This document shows, in pieces, positions 11,737-23,614 of a DNA stretch of 64,000 nucleotides (positions within the stretch are counted from its first letter, which is position 1; each line of letters opens with the position of its first letter). Source of the stretch: Datisca glomerata (Eukaryota; Streptophyta; Magnoliopsida; Cucurbitales; Datiscaceae); contig QANY01013337.1 of the NCBI GenBank assembly GCA_003255025.1, forward strand, positions 19,737-83,736. The letters run 5' to 3'. Position numbers and translations under genes: made by a program. The notes beneath the pieces are model-generated. The model was not told where the DNA came from and ran no database searches. It was given only the letters and a program-made list of their open reading frames with translations.

Positions 11737-13681
11737 TGCTAGGATCGTCGATTTTAAAATTAAAGAAAATTATAATTGAACCACGGACAGTTCGTGAGCG
11801 AAATATCAAAAAATATTATTTAACTTATTTATTCAAATTAAATAACTTAAAACCAATTTTAGTTTGATCATGCATATACGATATTAAAACGAATAGATTG
11901 ACGGAAAATGATTTTTCACATTTATTTTGTATCGGAGAATTTCTAAACTGGTGGAACTCCCTCGAGCGTTCTTCGTGTTCTTCAAGCTTTAAGATTAAAA
12001 TCAGGAACTTGATCTTCAAGGAACGATTTGTGATTTAGTCCATCAACAACCATTCGTTAATTTCAGAAATATATCTCAGAAGAATTTTACGTAGGAATTC
12101 AAGTGTGGGCTCTCAAAATGATTGAAGAAGAAAAATCAAATCTTCCTTCTTCAAATCAATTTCGGTGGCAACAATAGTGAGAGGAGAAAATATTTTTCTC
12201 TTCCTTTTGTGTGTTGATACAAAAAATGTATCTAATACTCATTATCTCTTTGCAATCAAATTATTATTAGATATTTATCAAAGGATAATTTTTGGTATTT
12301 ACAAATATACTCATATATTATAAAATTTTTGAAAATTCTCCTAATTATATATCATTGCCGAAAATCACATGATATCCTAGAGTTTTAGTTGAATCGAAAT
12401 TCATCAATACAATTGATAAATATAATTTATCATTATCAATTCATTAATTCATTTATTTTATTTAACTAATTATCTAATAATTAGAAAATAATATTTAATT
12501 AATTAAGTACAATAATTACACTTAACGAACTTAAGTGACATCACCTATCACATATAAATGTAGAAAATATGCATTGACACCAAAACACATTTTGGTCCAA
12601 CTTAGTTCATGTTTCTATTCTTGTTCTTCAAGTTATTTCTGAGACTGAATGGAGCCATATGAATAAAACTTATGATTCAAATACCCGGAGAATTTATCTC
12701 CATAAATTTTCGACCTATTTAATCCTGACATCCTACGACTCCGTTATAGGTTCAATGCCGAATCAACTCTCGATTCATATGCCCTACATTTTTTGTTAGT
12801 TTAAATAAACTCTAGTTATTTTCACAGTCCACGGAATATTTTAACATAATACTCATCGTGAATATAAGTAACAAGAGTGGAATGTAAAATTACCATTTTA
12901 CCCCTCTTTTGTTATTTTTTTCTTAACTCATTTATTGATTGTGAATAAGAAAGACATTATAGTGAATTGTCTCGTACAATTCACAAGTCTTATTCAATAA
13001 CTCGTTTCATGTAATACTTGGTTAAGTTAATTTATTCACACACTCATCAATAAAGCATAAGGTGATATTGTTAGTTTCACAATCCAACCACGAATTGTCA
13101 TATATGTGAATCATGTAACTCTTACTTAATTAAATTACAATCTCAACAGTCGAGGTATTGCCCGCCAATTTGAACTCACTCATTTGACATATCAAAGATT
13201 GTAATGAACCAAGTCAAGTTACATATTCACCTCAGGATTAAAGTAATTACAAAAATATCATTAAGGTGTAACAATTAGATTTAGAGTTAGGTAAACGGTT
13301 TTGGGCTCTAAACTAATTTGTTACCGATCTATTCAACATGTTTATAACATGTCTAGGTTAACCATTTGAGTCTCTACTCTTATGCTCCAAGACTAACATC
13401 CAACGCTTCTACCTAACAATCGTAATCGGATTCGATTGCTCAGTCGATCATAAGACTGTGAATATCGTTATGAATTATTTCAGAAGATTTCGTCTGGAGA
13501 CGCTTCTGTCTTCACTCTTCTTTCATTGACAATAGTTCAAGGACTTGAGTGATTTATAAACACGCTTTATTTAAAATAAAACTTTCAATTTATTCATAAA
13601 AAAGCAGTAATAAAAATGTCTGAGAAATAACTAAATACAAACAATAGTTATTACACGTTACTTTATGGACATATTCCAACA
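11737..13681 (-). mobile_element. Solo LTR (1,945 bp) with perfect target duplication
   Basis: In plus coordinates the unit begins TGCTAGGATCG and ends ATTCCAACA, and is flanked by ATTGT at 11,732-11,736 and again at 13,682-13,686. Excising it and one ATTGT restores GGTCATTGTACCA, which aligns with GGTCATTTTACCA in the other LTR of element T. It has no coding region or second LTR, so it is best read as a solo LTR left by LTR-LTR recombination. The minus-strand orientation is inferred from the TGTTGGAATATG start, typical of long plant copia-type LTRs. Confidence 0.8.
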
Positions 13682-14035
13682 ATTGTACCATCTATTAAAG
13701 TTCATTTATTTTGATTCATGTTATGATATAAAAATATACCTGATGAGACATTCAAAAATAAATTTCTTTCACTCTTATTTATTAATTCTTTTCAATATGA
13801 TTTGGATAGCGTTTGATTGAAATTGGTAACCATTTTAATAATGGGTGTTGTGGGATGCTAATACATTCCCCCCATACAAATGACTCTCGAACCAACTTTG
13901 AGTTTTCATAGATCAAAAGTTTTTATTTTTAAAATTGGGTGAACAATCACTCCCTAAAATTATTGGTGACGACTCTGAACTTTTTTTAAATGATTTTTCA
14001 ATCGTCGTTCCGTGTCACATGCACGTTGCGACACC

Positions 14036-14126
14036 CCACCTTCAATCTTTAGAGCTTTTTTCATTTGTGCAATTAGTTCCATGCTCAGACTTTTCAACTC
14101 TTTTTTAGTACATCTCCAATTTATTT
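14036..14126 (-). pseudogene. Oxygenase pseudogene, block 2, frameshifted and cut by the insertion
   Basis: After a TTTAATGTAG acceptor the codons read (R)NKLEMY, then a seven-base TAAAAAA run where the family needs six, and in the next frame ELKSLSMELIAQMKKALKIEG. The run at 14,101-14,107 therefore causes a +1 shift and an immediate TAA. The coding match stops at the GGTGG near 14,036, where retroelement LTR begins, and resumes at position 789. Confidence 0.75.
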
Positions 14127-14275
14127 CTACATTAAACAAAAACACCTATGGAGAACCAAACAATTGTGTTTGTTTTCTACGTCTTACTGATCTTGATATA
14201 TATATTCTGAAGTCAGTGTAAAAGAACTAATCATAAATATTTCTGCCCAATATAATTGGTTCATTTGAAATGAGA

Positions 14276-14768
14276 TCTTCTATTATGGAATAATAGAGTA
14301 TAATTCTAAACGAATCAAATTTCGACTGACCAATAATTAAATACCTAGCTAGAAATTAATTTTATGTACATTGAAGTAATGTGTGGGAGGGAGAGAGAAT
14401 TAACCTGAAAGGAAGAGAAAGATTTGGAAATAAATGAGGCTTCCTCATATATATATATATATATAGAGAGAGAGGTAGAGTTGTCATATAGAAAATATCT
14501 CCCCAAACTAGCTTTTGTTCATCAGATAAAACAAAAGCTTGACTAAATCCTTCTACCTCTTCTTCATTTTGCCAAAAAAAATTCTTCTTTCCCATTGGAA
14601 GGTTGATGAAATCTTTTGTCTCTAATTTGATTTTCTCAATCAATGAACTGCTCACTTCGTGGTTTACTATCTGAAAAATCAAGCAGCTCATGTTTGTTCT
14701 TAATCAGATACATATAGTTCTATCATGGGTAAATTACACATGATACTCTATTATTCCATAATAGAAGA
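14276..14768. repeat. 26-bp inverted repeat pair flanking the oxygenase exon
   Basis: The 26 bases at 14,276-14,301 recur in perfect inverted orientation at 14,743-14,768, and similarity extends a few bases outward. Each copy is itself nearly palindromic around CTATTAT/ATAATAG. The pair encloses pseudogene block 1. Confidence 0.7.
14405..14670 (-). pseudogene. Oxygenase pseudogene, block 1 (exon with intact splice sites)
   Basis: A TTTTTCAG acceptor lies just upstream (14,671-14,673 is the CAG) and an AG|GTTAAT donor ends the block at 14,405/14,404. The reading frame contains IVNHEVSSSLIEKIKLE, the EEVEGFSQAF segment and WGDIFYMTTLP, matching the N-terminal non-haem dioxygenase region. A CT/AT microsatellite sits inside the coding sequence at about 14,446-14,475. 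It adds a short run of Leu/Tyr/Ile between TTLP and RKPHLFP without shifting the frame. No first exon is recognisable at higher coordinates. Confidence 0.8.
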
Positions 14769-14779
14769 CCTCAATCACA

Positions 14780-15833
14780 TGTTTGTTCTCAATCAATGAA
14801 CGCTTTGTGCTTTATTCATATTTCAATAATCTAAATAAATTATCAAAACTAAAATGCTTTATGCATTTTATCTATCGAAAGCATGTTTAAAGTCTGATAC
14901 CTTAAAAAGCTTATATTTGATTTGGCCAGTTTTATGACACAGTCATTTTATTAGGACTCTAAAATAGCTTGAACTCATATCTTCATTCATAACGCATGCT
15001 TAACTTCCTATAATTCATTGGAATAACACACTCATGCATATATGATTCTCTTTATGGGAGTTGAATATGCATCTAGATTGTATTAAATTTACAAGTCAAG
15101 CATGTTTGTATAAAAGAGAAAAATATATACATGCTTTTATTCTTTAATCTCTCTTGTTAATTTACATATTTGATTAACACATTTAATATCATATATGTGT
15201 TTAAATTACATTTGATCTGACACTCATCACGCCTAATTCACTATGTCATCATGGACATATATTTTTCTTCACGTATGATGACTTTTTAGATAAAACAAAT
15301 TTTGAGGATTTATTTACTTGTCTATCATCTGCTCAAGAAAATTATGGATTTATTCATCTTACTCGTCAACTCTCCAAAGGGATTTCTGGATTTATCATCT
15401 GACCTATCATGGGTATTCATGGATTTATCAACACAATTATTGTAAGTATTTATGAAATTATTTACAATTTACATTGTCTCATGATCTCTGCCACATGAAT
15501 CTGAATCACGCCTAAAGGGGGTTCTAGTATGCATATGAGAAATTCTAGATATATATTTGTTATTCTATATTGGCTATAGTCTTTACGTCATTATTGAATT
15601 TAGTCATGGTAGGAAAAAAATGACTTATATTTCTTTAAGCTTTGAAAAGAGGGGAAGATATCAATATATACATATTCTCTGTGACGTATTCTACATTATT
15701 GATTATGTTTGGAAGATCTGCTCTCACAACCAGTTTTCTAATTTACTGGTAGATTCTCTTTTTGACCAATAATCGAGACAATAAGAATAAGGACTTGTGT
15801 TCTATGAGAATTTTATTGTCCATAGCTACATTA
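14780..15833. other. Gene-free AT-rich stretch
   Basis: I see no coding similarity. The words GGATTTAT and CATGTTTG recur irregularly (15,310-15,430). Short open frames here lack protein character. Confidence 0.6.
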
Positions 15834-18510
15834 TCATTGTGAAAAGGGCTTTCGGCCTCCTCTAAGTGTGTCAGTAATACCACATACTGAAAATATTTTT
15901 TATCTTGGTTCTGCACACCTATGGTAACAGGAAATAACCATGTATAGTGCCTCAAGCAGAGTATTCCAGGTCAATTGCTGCCTCGATGACGATAAAATCA
16001 CCTTAATAAGAGGGTTGATGATTCACCGCTAAGTGCACCCGAGGTAACGACAAAATTATCATGAGCGGTGACTTAGGACTGTTGAGCAAAATGGTCATAA
16101 CTTAATCTACAGATTGAAGCGCCACAAACGACTGAACTGAAAAGTGGTCAAGTTATTTATTTTTTTTACCATGATGATGTTCCAATCATGTACGCCTTGC
16201 AAGTCCCTACGATCGTTGGATGGATATTCCCAAATAGAGGATGCACTCTTATTGCTATGAGATATCTACTATGTCAACTTTATTATGAGCTAATGGCTTC
16301 ACATTGTCAAAAGTAGAAGAATAGCTGACAACCTATCTTTTGGGATATGATACCAATACCAAGAAAATAAGTACAAAGACTTGTATACTACGAAGCGTGA
16401 AGGCGGGAGCATAATAAAGTCCGAGGGTGAGTATACTACAAACATCTAAAGGTGGATTTGCATACATCTTATGCCTACATGTGACGCCTATATCTGATAC
16501 CTACATATGATACCAAGGCAAATTTATGTAGATATGGTACTCATATTTTCCCAGATGTCATGCTAAAGTGGATTTGCGTAGATATGATACTGAAGCTGAT
16601 TTGCCCGGATGAGATGCTAAGGCGGATTACTGTTATATGGGCTTCAAAGGCATCTGGCTCAGGGATCATTATGAAAAGGGCTTTCGACCGCCTCTAAGTA
16701 CGTCTGCATTACCACTTAAAGGAAATATTTTTATGTTGGTTCTGCACACCCATGGTAACAGGAAATAACCATGTATAGTGCCTCAAGCAAAGTATTCAAG
16801 GTCAATTGCTGCCTCGGTGACAATAAAATCACCTTAATATGAGGGTTGATGATTCACCACTAAGTGCACCCGAGGTAACGACAAAATTACCACGAGCGGT
16901 GACTTAGGACTATTGAGCAAAATGGTCATAACTTAATCAACAGATTGAAGCGCCACAAACGACTGAACTGAAAAGTAGTCAAGTTATTGTATGTTTTTTA
17001 CCATGATGATGTTCCAATCATGTACGCCTTGCAAGTCCCTACGATCGTTTGATGGATATTCCTAAATAGAGGATGCACTCTTATTGCTATGAGATATCTA
17101 CTAACCTATCTTTTGGGATATGATACCAATACCAAGAAAATAAGTATGAAGATGTGTATACTACAAAGCGTGAAGACGGGAGCACAACAAAGTCCGTGGG
17201 TGAGTATACTACAAACATCTAAAGGCGGATTTGCCTACATGTGACACCTATATCTGATGCCTACATATGATACCAAGGCAAATTTATGTAGATATGGTAC
17301 TCAGATTTTCCCAGATGTCATGCTAAAGTGGATTTACGTAGATATGATACTGAGGCTGATTTTCCCGGATGAGATGCTAAGGTGGATTACTTTTATATGG
17401 GCTTCAAAGGCATCTGGCTCAGTGATCATTATGAAAAGGGCTTTCGACCGTCTCTAAGTGCGTCTGCATTACCACTTAAAGTAAATATTTTTATGTTGGT
17501 TCTACACACCCATGATAACAGGAAATAACTATGTATGGATCCTCAAGCAGAGTATTCCAAGTCAATTGCTGCCTCGGTGACAATAAAATCACCTTAATAG
17601 GAGGGTTGATGATTCACCGCTAAGTGCACCCGAGGTAACGACAAAATTACCATGAGCGGTGACTTAGGACTGCTGAGCAAAATGGTCAAAAACTTAATCT
17701 ACAGATTGAACCGCCACAAACGACTGAACTGAAAAGTGGTTAAGTTATTTATTTTTCTTACCATGATGATGTCCCAATCATGTACGCCTTGCAAGTCCCT
17801 ACGATAGTTGGATGGATATTCCTAAATAGAGGATGCATTCTTATTGCTATGAGATATCTACTATGTCAACTTTATTATGAGCTAATGGCTTCACATTGTC
17901 AAAAGTAGAAGAATAGCTGACAACCTATCTTTTGGGATATGATACCAATACCAAGAAAATAAGTACAAAGACTTGTATACTACGAAGCGTGAAGGCGGGA
18001 GCATAATAAAGTCCGAGGGTGAGTATACTACAAACATCTAAAGGTGGATTTGCATACATCTTATGCCTACATGTGACGCCTATATCTGATACCTACATAT
18101 GATACCAAGGCAAATTTATGTAGATATGGTACTCATATTTTCCCAGATGTCATGCTAAAGTGGATTTGCGTAGATATGATACTGAAGCTGATTTGCCCGG
18201 ATGAGATGCTAAGGCGGATTACTGTTATATGGGCTTCAAAGGCATCTAGCTCAGGGATCATTATGAAAAGGGCTTTCGACCGCCTCTAAGTGCGTCTGCA
18301 TTACCACTTAAAGTAAATATTTTTTTATGTTGGTTCTACACACCCATGGTAACAGGAAATAACCATGTATGGTGCCTCAAGCAAAGTATTCAAGGTCAAT
18401 TGCTGCCTCGGTGACAATAAAATCACCTTAATAGGAGGGTTGATGATTCACCGCTGGGTGCACCCGGGGTAATGATGAAATTACCACGAGGGGTGACTTA
18501 GGACTGAGCA
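15834..18510. repeat. Tandem array of about 835-bp units (3 full copies and 1 partial)
   Basis: Unit starts marked by CATTGTGAAAAGGGCTTTCG or its variants lie at about 15,834, 16,669, 17,427 and 18,260, giving unit lengths of about 835, 758 and 833 bp. Each unit carries ATTCACCGCTAAGTGCACCC, GACTGAACTGAAAAGT and a distal part built of short related words such as GATATGATAC and GGATTTGCGTAG. Unit 2 lacks the segment CTATGTCAAC...GCTGACAAC present in units 1 and 3. The distal halves of units 1 and 3 are almost identical. I see no coding capacity. Confidence 0.85.
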
Positions 18511-20430
18511 TGTAAAGACTGAACTTAGCTGATGTCACGAATTCTCCTCCAAAAGTGGAACTTGTCCATTGAAACATGATTTATTAAAAGGGGAGAATTC
18601 GTTGAAACTCTTAAACAAATTGGTAGGCATTTCGCTGTTAGGCCAACACATGAAAATGAATCTATGATCCTTTAAGTGTGCCCATGACGGGTGGTTTAGA
18701 TGTTTACACATGTATGTGGCTTCTTAGGGAACTTCATTATATTTTCATGTATGTATGCGCCTTCTTAGGCAGTATCATGCAGGTTTGTACGTATATGCAC
18801 CTTAAAATGCTAAACCGTGTGAGGATGACACTTTAGGTAATAATATTTTGTTGTTTGGGAAGTCTTGCCCATACTATTATGTTTATCATTGAATGTGCAT
18901 CTATGCTTACTTATTTGAAAACTTTCCAAATAGCTTCGTTGAATGCGATATCTCCACTAGTAGAGGTTATAAACGCATTGTCAAACATTTTGATTCACAT
19001 GCAAGTAAATTGGCTATGACATATACCTACTTGATTCTGTCAATCATCATACTACATGAAAATTCAAAAATGTTGCAAATATGCTCATGATATGCGTATT
19101 CTCCACTAAGCCATTTCTTGATAAGTTCCGCCCTGGGTAGTTTTCTCGACTAATATGTTCCCTTGATGTTATGATGCATTGACCACGCCCTTAATTGGTG
19201 AAGCTCCTTTTTGGTGAGTTCTTCTTGATCAGTTATCCTAGATCATTTAATATCAAAAGGTGATTATATGTTTATTCGTGACTATGATGAACTATCTCTA
19301 GTAATGTTGAATTTGATCACATCATTGAGTTGTATCTGTCATATATGAGCATGGTATAGTTAGAAAATGTCGCTTGGCTCTATTCACTTGTCGTGATTCA
19401 ATGGTATTTGAACACACATTATGAACATACATATGGTACATATATTATCATGTATATTCTCTCGTGCTAACATTGAACATAAGGTTGTACATTGCTAGTG
19501 TATATATACATTATTTTCAGCTAGTCATTCTTTAGTGAATGCCGACATGATCAGACTCTTTATTAAGATAGGTTAGCCATAGCCAACTACTTGCATCTCT
19601 TACTAGAGGCTAAATAAAGCAATTCATACATCATCACATCCAACTGGGGGCTCAGTGAAGATGACCCTAAATGACTAATTCAGTGCGAAACATTCGTCAT
19701 CACAATTGAACATCTCATAATTCGATGGTTCATCAAGTAATATCACAACACACACCGAGACTATGTACAAGTTCAAGTGCTACGCATTTGAACTTGCACA
19801 AGAGGCTAATGTTTATACATGAATTTTCCATCCTAGACATACTCAAAGGGTCCACCCACCCTGATCGGACCCCTGTGATTATTTACCTACAACCCTCAAG
19901 TCAAGTAACAAGACTTGGACGGACCCTTACCGCCTTGGAAATGAATTGGAGGCATATGGATTGGTAGGATTAAGATGAGGTTTGTTGTGCCAGTCTGCCG
20001 CCACGACCTCCTCAATAGGTTTTAGATGCGTCGTTCTCTTATTGAGGATGAACCTAGGGACACGTGGTAACGTCTTATACGTTGGTCTTTACGTACACTT
20101 GGCAGTCATTCATTGGCCTTCATAAATTAGGGTTTACCCATCACTTTATATATAAATATGGTTAATACTCCTATTGAGGGTGTGGTATATTTTGACATTT
20201 CACATACGCATTTGGGGGCTCTCTCTCCCTCTCCTTCTCCTTGGCAACCCCAAGGAGGTGCGTTTGCTGGCGGTTGTTACCATCTAGGCCACTAAAGATA
20301 CTCATCATTTCCTCCACGCTAGACCTCCATGTTCCCAAGGCTTTTCCAATGACTAGATTACTCTTCATTCATGACCGAATCCGGTTCGAAATCCATCCCC
20401 GAAACATACACCAACCTCTCTTTTAGTTTA
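18511..20430. other. Non-coding stretch, probably retroelement LTR or leader
   Basis: No protein similarity is visible. The words CTTCTTAGG, TATGTGGC and TATGCGCC recur around 18,700-18,800. A TATA-like ACTTTATATATAAATA at about 20,142-20,157 is followed by a pyrimidine-rich leader, as in an LTR R/U5 region, but no primer site or second LTR was found to prove it. Confidence 0.35.
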
Positions 20431-21235
20431 GCTTAATTTTATAGACGTGTAAGCATGTAAACAATTAATTATAATTTCATTATGCAAACCCTCATTCTCA
20501 AATCTTTAAACTTTATGATTTTCACATTCAATTTGATAGAAAATATACATTAATCCATTATTCGATCTTTGAACAATTTGGTGATGACTAGATAGGAAAT
20601 TGATCAGTTTCTCCTTCTATCATTTCTTAATACTTTATTGATGATTTTCTAATATTCTCTTATGGGGAGAAGAATGACCAATTCATATTTGTTTTACGTT
20701 TCCTCAATTGCACTTTTTCATCAAAGATTGTAATCTTTCATTAACAACTTTCAAATTAAATTGACCAATACGATCTTAGCATTCATAATTATTAAACCTA
20801 TAATTAAATTGTAGAAGAACAAATCTTACATGATCACTTTATGGTTTATATTCTCCCATTTGCATGTTTACTTAATGGTTTAATGAAGATATCATAATCT
20901 GCATAAAGCAATGCTAAATCTTTCTTTGTATTGACAACATCATCGCATTGTTGAACAAGTGACTAAATATGAGTCATGACAATCATATTTTACTATTTTA
21001 ACATAATATCTTTCATGTATTATAATATTAGTTGTTGATCTAACATGACTTATAAATACTAAAAATAGGAAATATAAAATGATCTAACAAATCTTTTTTT
21101 CTATTAACATTCATCTATTCATTCATGTATACTAAAAATATGGACACGAATCATCAGAAATACAAATATTAAGTTCATCGTGTCTAATATTTTTAATAAT
21201 ATAAATCATATAGCAATATTATAATTACAGTCAAG

Positions 21236-21960
21236 ATTCATTCTTTCAAGATGTCACTAAATATCTTTGGCACTAACCATTTAGTGGGCCACCAATCATA
21301 AGTTCGATTTTTATAGACTTAATTAAAATTCTTTGTTTTTGAATTTCTCCTCTAGTGATAAAGTAGTTCAACTTCGTATATTGAGCTCCCTTAGAGTACT
21401 TGTCATTTTTAAAAAAAGAAGACTATTGCAAAATTATCACACTAAATTTTCAACGATCTGGTGATACTTTCAATAATCCCAAACCCCGAAATAATTTTTG
21501 TGCAACCATAAAATATGAATTGTGATCTCAAAGTCTACACAAGTTAAATTCCATAAGGATGTAGTAATTACATATTGCTTCACACTTTTTTATGAAATTT
21601 GTGTTTCACTTCATTCTTTAAACATTGCATAATGTTAAATTTATCACCATCTGAATTAGAATAACTCATTCTGGGCATTTTTCCATTTAAATCTCTCTAA
21701 AACTTTAATGATATAAGCTTTCGAGACTACCCACAAATCTTTATGATCCATCTTAGAATATTTCTATTCCTATCACATAAGGTGTCTTCATATGTCTTTC
21801 ATTTTAAAAATATTAAAGAGAAATTTCTTGGTCTAATATATAATACCAAGATCATTACTAGCAAACAAAATGTCATCAACATACAAGCTAAAAACATAAT
21901 TTGGCTCAAACTGGTCTTAAGATATATATACATCGAACAACAGTGCTTTCTTTAAAGCCA
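21236..21960 (-). mobile_element. Ty1/copia reverse transcriptase and RNase H remnant
   Basis: On the minus strand, near 21,880, a reading frame gives LYVDDILFASND, the catalytic YVDD box of copia RT, followed by TKKFLFNIFKMKD and KAYIIKVLERFK. After decayed sequence it resumes near 21,530 with ALWL-like IHILWLHKNYFG, then DNFAIVFF, KNDKYSKGA-like residues and QKQRILI, the RNase H end. The stretch between the RT palm and this part is missing. Many stops and frameshifts are present. Flanking 20,430-21,235 and 21,960-22,500 are AT-rich with nothing I can name. Confidence 0.75.
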
Positions 21961-22504
21961 AAAGAAGTTATACTGGAAAAAGCCCCATTCTCAGCAAGCT
22001 GAATGAAGAGCAGCCAAATGATGAGAAGCGGTTGAATGTTCTTCAGAAATCAACATCTGCATATCAATAATATCTGGAATTTGAGACACTTTTTGAACAT
22101 CAGAAATGATCAGATTATCTTCTTTATGACGATGATATCTAAATATGAGGGACCATTTCCTTTTTCTGTTTGGCTAATTCTTGGACACAAGGATGAAGGA
22201 ACAATAAGAGATTTCCCATATAATTTTTCTTCCATTAAACCTCTTATCGAAGATTGGATTATGTAAGTGATCTCAGAGAAAATAAATAGGCTTTGTTTGT
22301 TTATGCTCTCTATTTCTTCACCAAATTACTTCTAAATGCTTTTCAACTGTTTAGTTAAGATTGTATCAAACCAACATTTCACCTAAAAAGATATCTTTCT
22401 TTTGTTATATATAATCAACTTTTTAGTAGTGTTTTCTATATGTTAACTTTTGCTTCTTCTTTTTGGTGGACACGTTTATATCTTGTACGTTGTGTTTTTT
22501 GTGA

Positions 22505-22930
22505 ATACTTGTCCCTTTAAGTTGTAATTCTATCAATTTAGTCCCTAAACTTATAAAATAAGGGCAATCATTAGTGCCCACAACATAACATGTATTGAGT
22601 TATTAACACATGGTTCGTTGGAGATGTCATGTGAACCTTAGTACAAGGTCATTCAGTGTGTAAGTGGGTCCTGATTAGATAATTTTTTTTGTTAAAATTA
22701 TATTATAAGTTCTAAGGAGAATAAAAGAATATGATTCCAACCTACAATTTCTAGAATATAGGTGTGAGAGTTTGATCAACTGCGACAACACAACTTGTCG
22801 ATTAGATAATGTTGATGAAGTGTAATTAACGAAGGACATTAATTGCTAATGACTTATAAGGTAATGAAACAAATTAACAAAATTGAAAATATAGACACTA
22901 AAATTGACAGCAGGCACAAACTATGTGCTC
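22505..22930. mobile_element. Possible MULE-type non-autonomous element
   Basis: The left part (TTGTCCCTTTAAGTTG ... TTTAGTCCCTAAACTTA) and the reverse complement of the right part (TGTCAATTTTAGTGTC ... TTATAAGTCATTAG) are weakly similar, as in long degenerate terminal inverted repeats. Part of the right arm is shared with the second duplication unit near 36,320-36,430. No clear target duplication was found. Confidence 0.3.
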
Positions 22931-23614
22931 CAAGAATGAATTTTCCATTTTCTTTGTTTTTTGCTATATAAATTATGTGAAGTTGAGAATCAAATCTCAT
23001 ACTGAGTATTTGTAATACTAAATATTAATTTAAATAATTAGTTAATAAATAAACATAACAATATAACAACATGGTACCAGATCTAAATATATTCTTCACG
23101 TCCAAGTCTATCAACAACTTTCATCGGACTCACATGCAAAAAGGGTTATATTGTTGGTCTCTTCTATTAATTTATCTCAAATAGGCTCACTTTAACACAA
23201 AGCACATCAATCACACAAAAAAAAAATTCAATCGTCTCAGTGTTTAAACCTATATAAAGGCTCTTTACAAATCTATCTTTTACGACGTGATGGATGATGT
23301 CGTGAATCAAATCTCATATTGACTAAGTGTAATATTGAATATAAATTTAAATATCTTCTTGGACTCCTCTACATAATAACTTAAGCTTTTTCAATATAAC
23401 ATCTCAAATCGGCCTAACATGAAAATTAAAAATTATCGTATCTTTCCATTCCATGATCAAATTCCACTAAAACTGCATGAGCTTTACAATTATTTAACTT
23501 ATTTAACATAAGAAAATAGTACATAGAAGCTCAATTATTTACCATAACGAAGACAAGTGGAATTCATCATTCTCATAACAGTCATAACCAAAGATGGACG
23601 ACATGTAGAATATT

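Larger units (their letters stand above)
790..14035 (+). mobile_element. Tat-like Ty3/gypsy element T, host of two further insertions
   Basis: T interrupts the oxygenase exon. Its copy-A LTR end lies at about 1,585-2,018 and its copy-B LTR end at about 11,650-14,033; both end in CGTTGCGA(T/C)A. Removing the minus-oriented element G (2,019-7,074) places the LTR end two bases from TTGGTGACTCTACTGGGG, the kind of primer site often seen in Tat/Ogre-type elements. A degenerate gag follows in plus orientation, with no recognisable pol. The 790-1,585 stretch has TATA-like motifs (CTTATAAATA twice, in a duplicated segment of about 37 bp) and could be the start of a longer LTR, but I cannot find its counterpart near copy B. 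The outer ends are therefore less certain than the middle. Confidence 0.65.
548..14670 (-). pseudogene. SRG1-like 2-oxoglutarate/Fe(II) oxygenase pseudogene, split by a 13-kb nested insertion
   Basis: Three blocks in gene order on the minus strand rebuild part of one plant 2OG-Fe(II) dioxygenase of the SRG1 / norcoclaurine-synthase-1-like group: 14,670-14,405, 14,126-14,036 and 789-548. Such enzymes oxidise specialised metabolites using 2-oxoglutarate, O2 and Fe(II). The third block has the family segment [10 protein letters not shown] and the iron-binding HSD motif ([15 protein letters not shown]). The insertion lies between bases 790 and 14,035, inside the codons for GGE, and both gene edges carry CCAC, consistent with a target duplication. 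There is also a stop codon, a frameshift, and no first exon or C-terminal exon with the second iron-binding histidine. The gene is dead. Confidence 0.85.

Noticed and set aside
20366..20384. GGTTCGAAATCC, similar to a tRNA B box
   Set aside because: No A box, acceptor stem or cloverleaf can be built around it.
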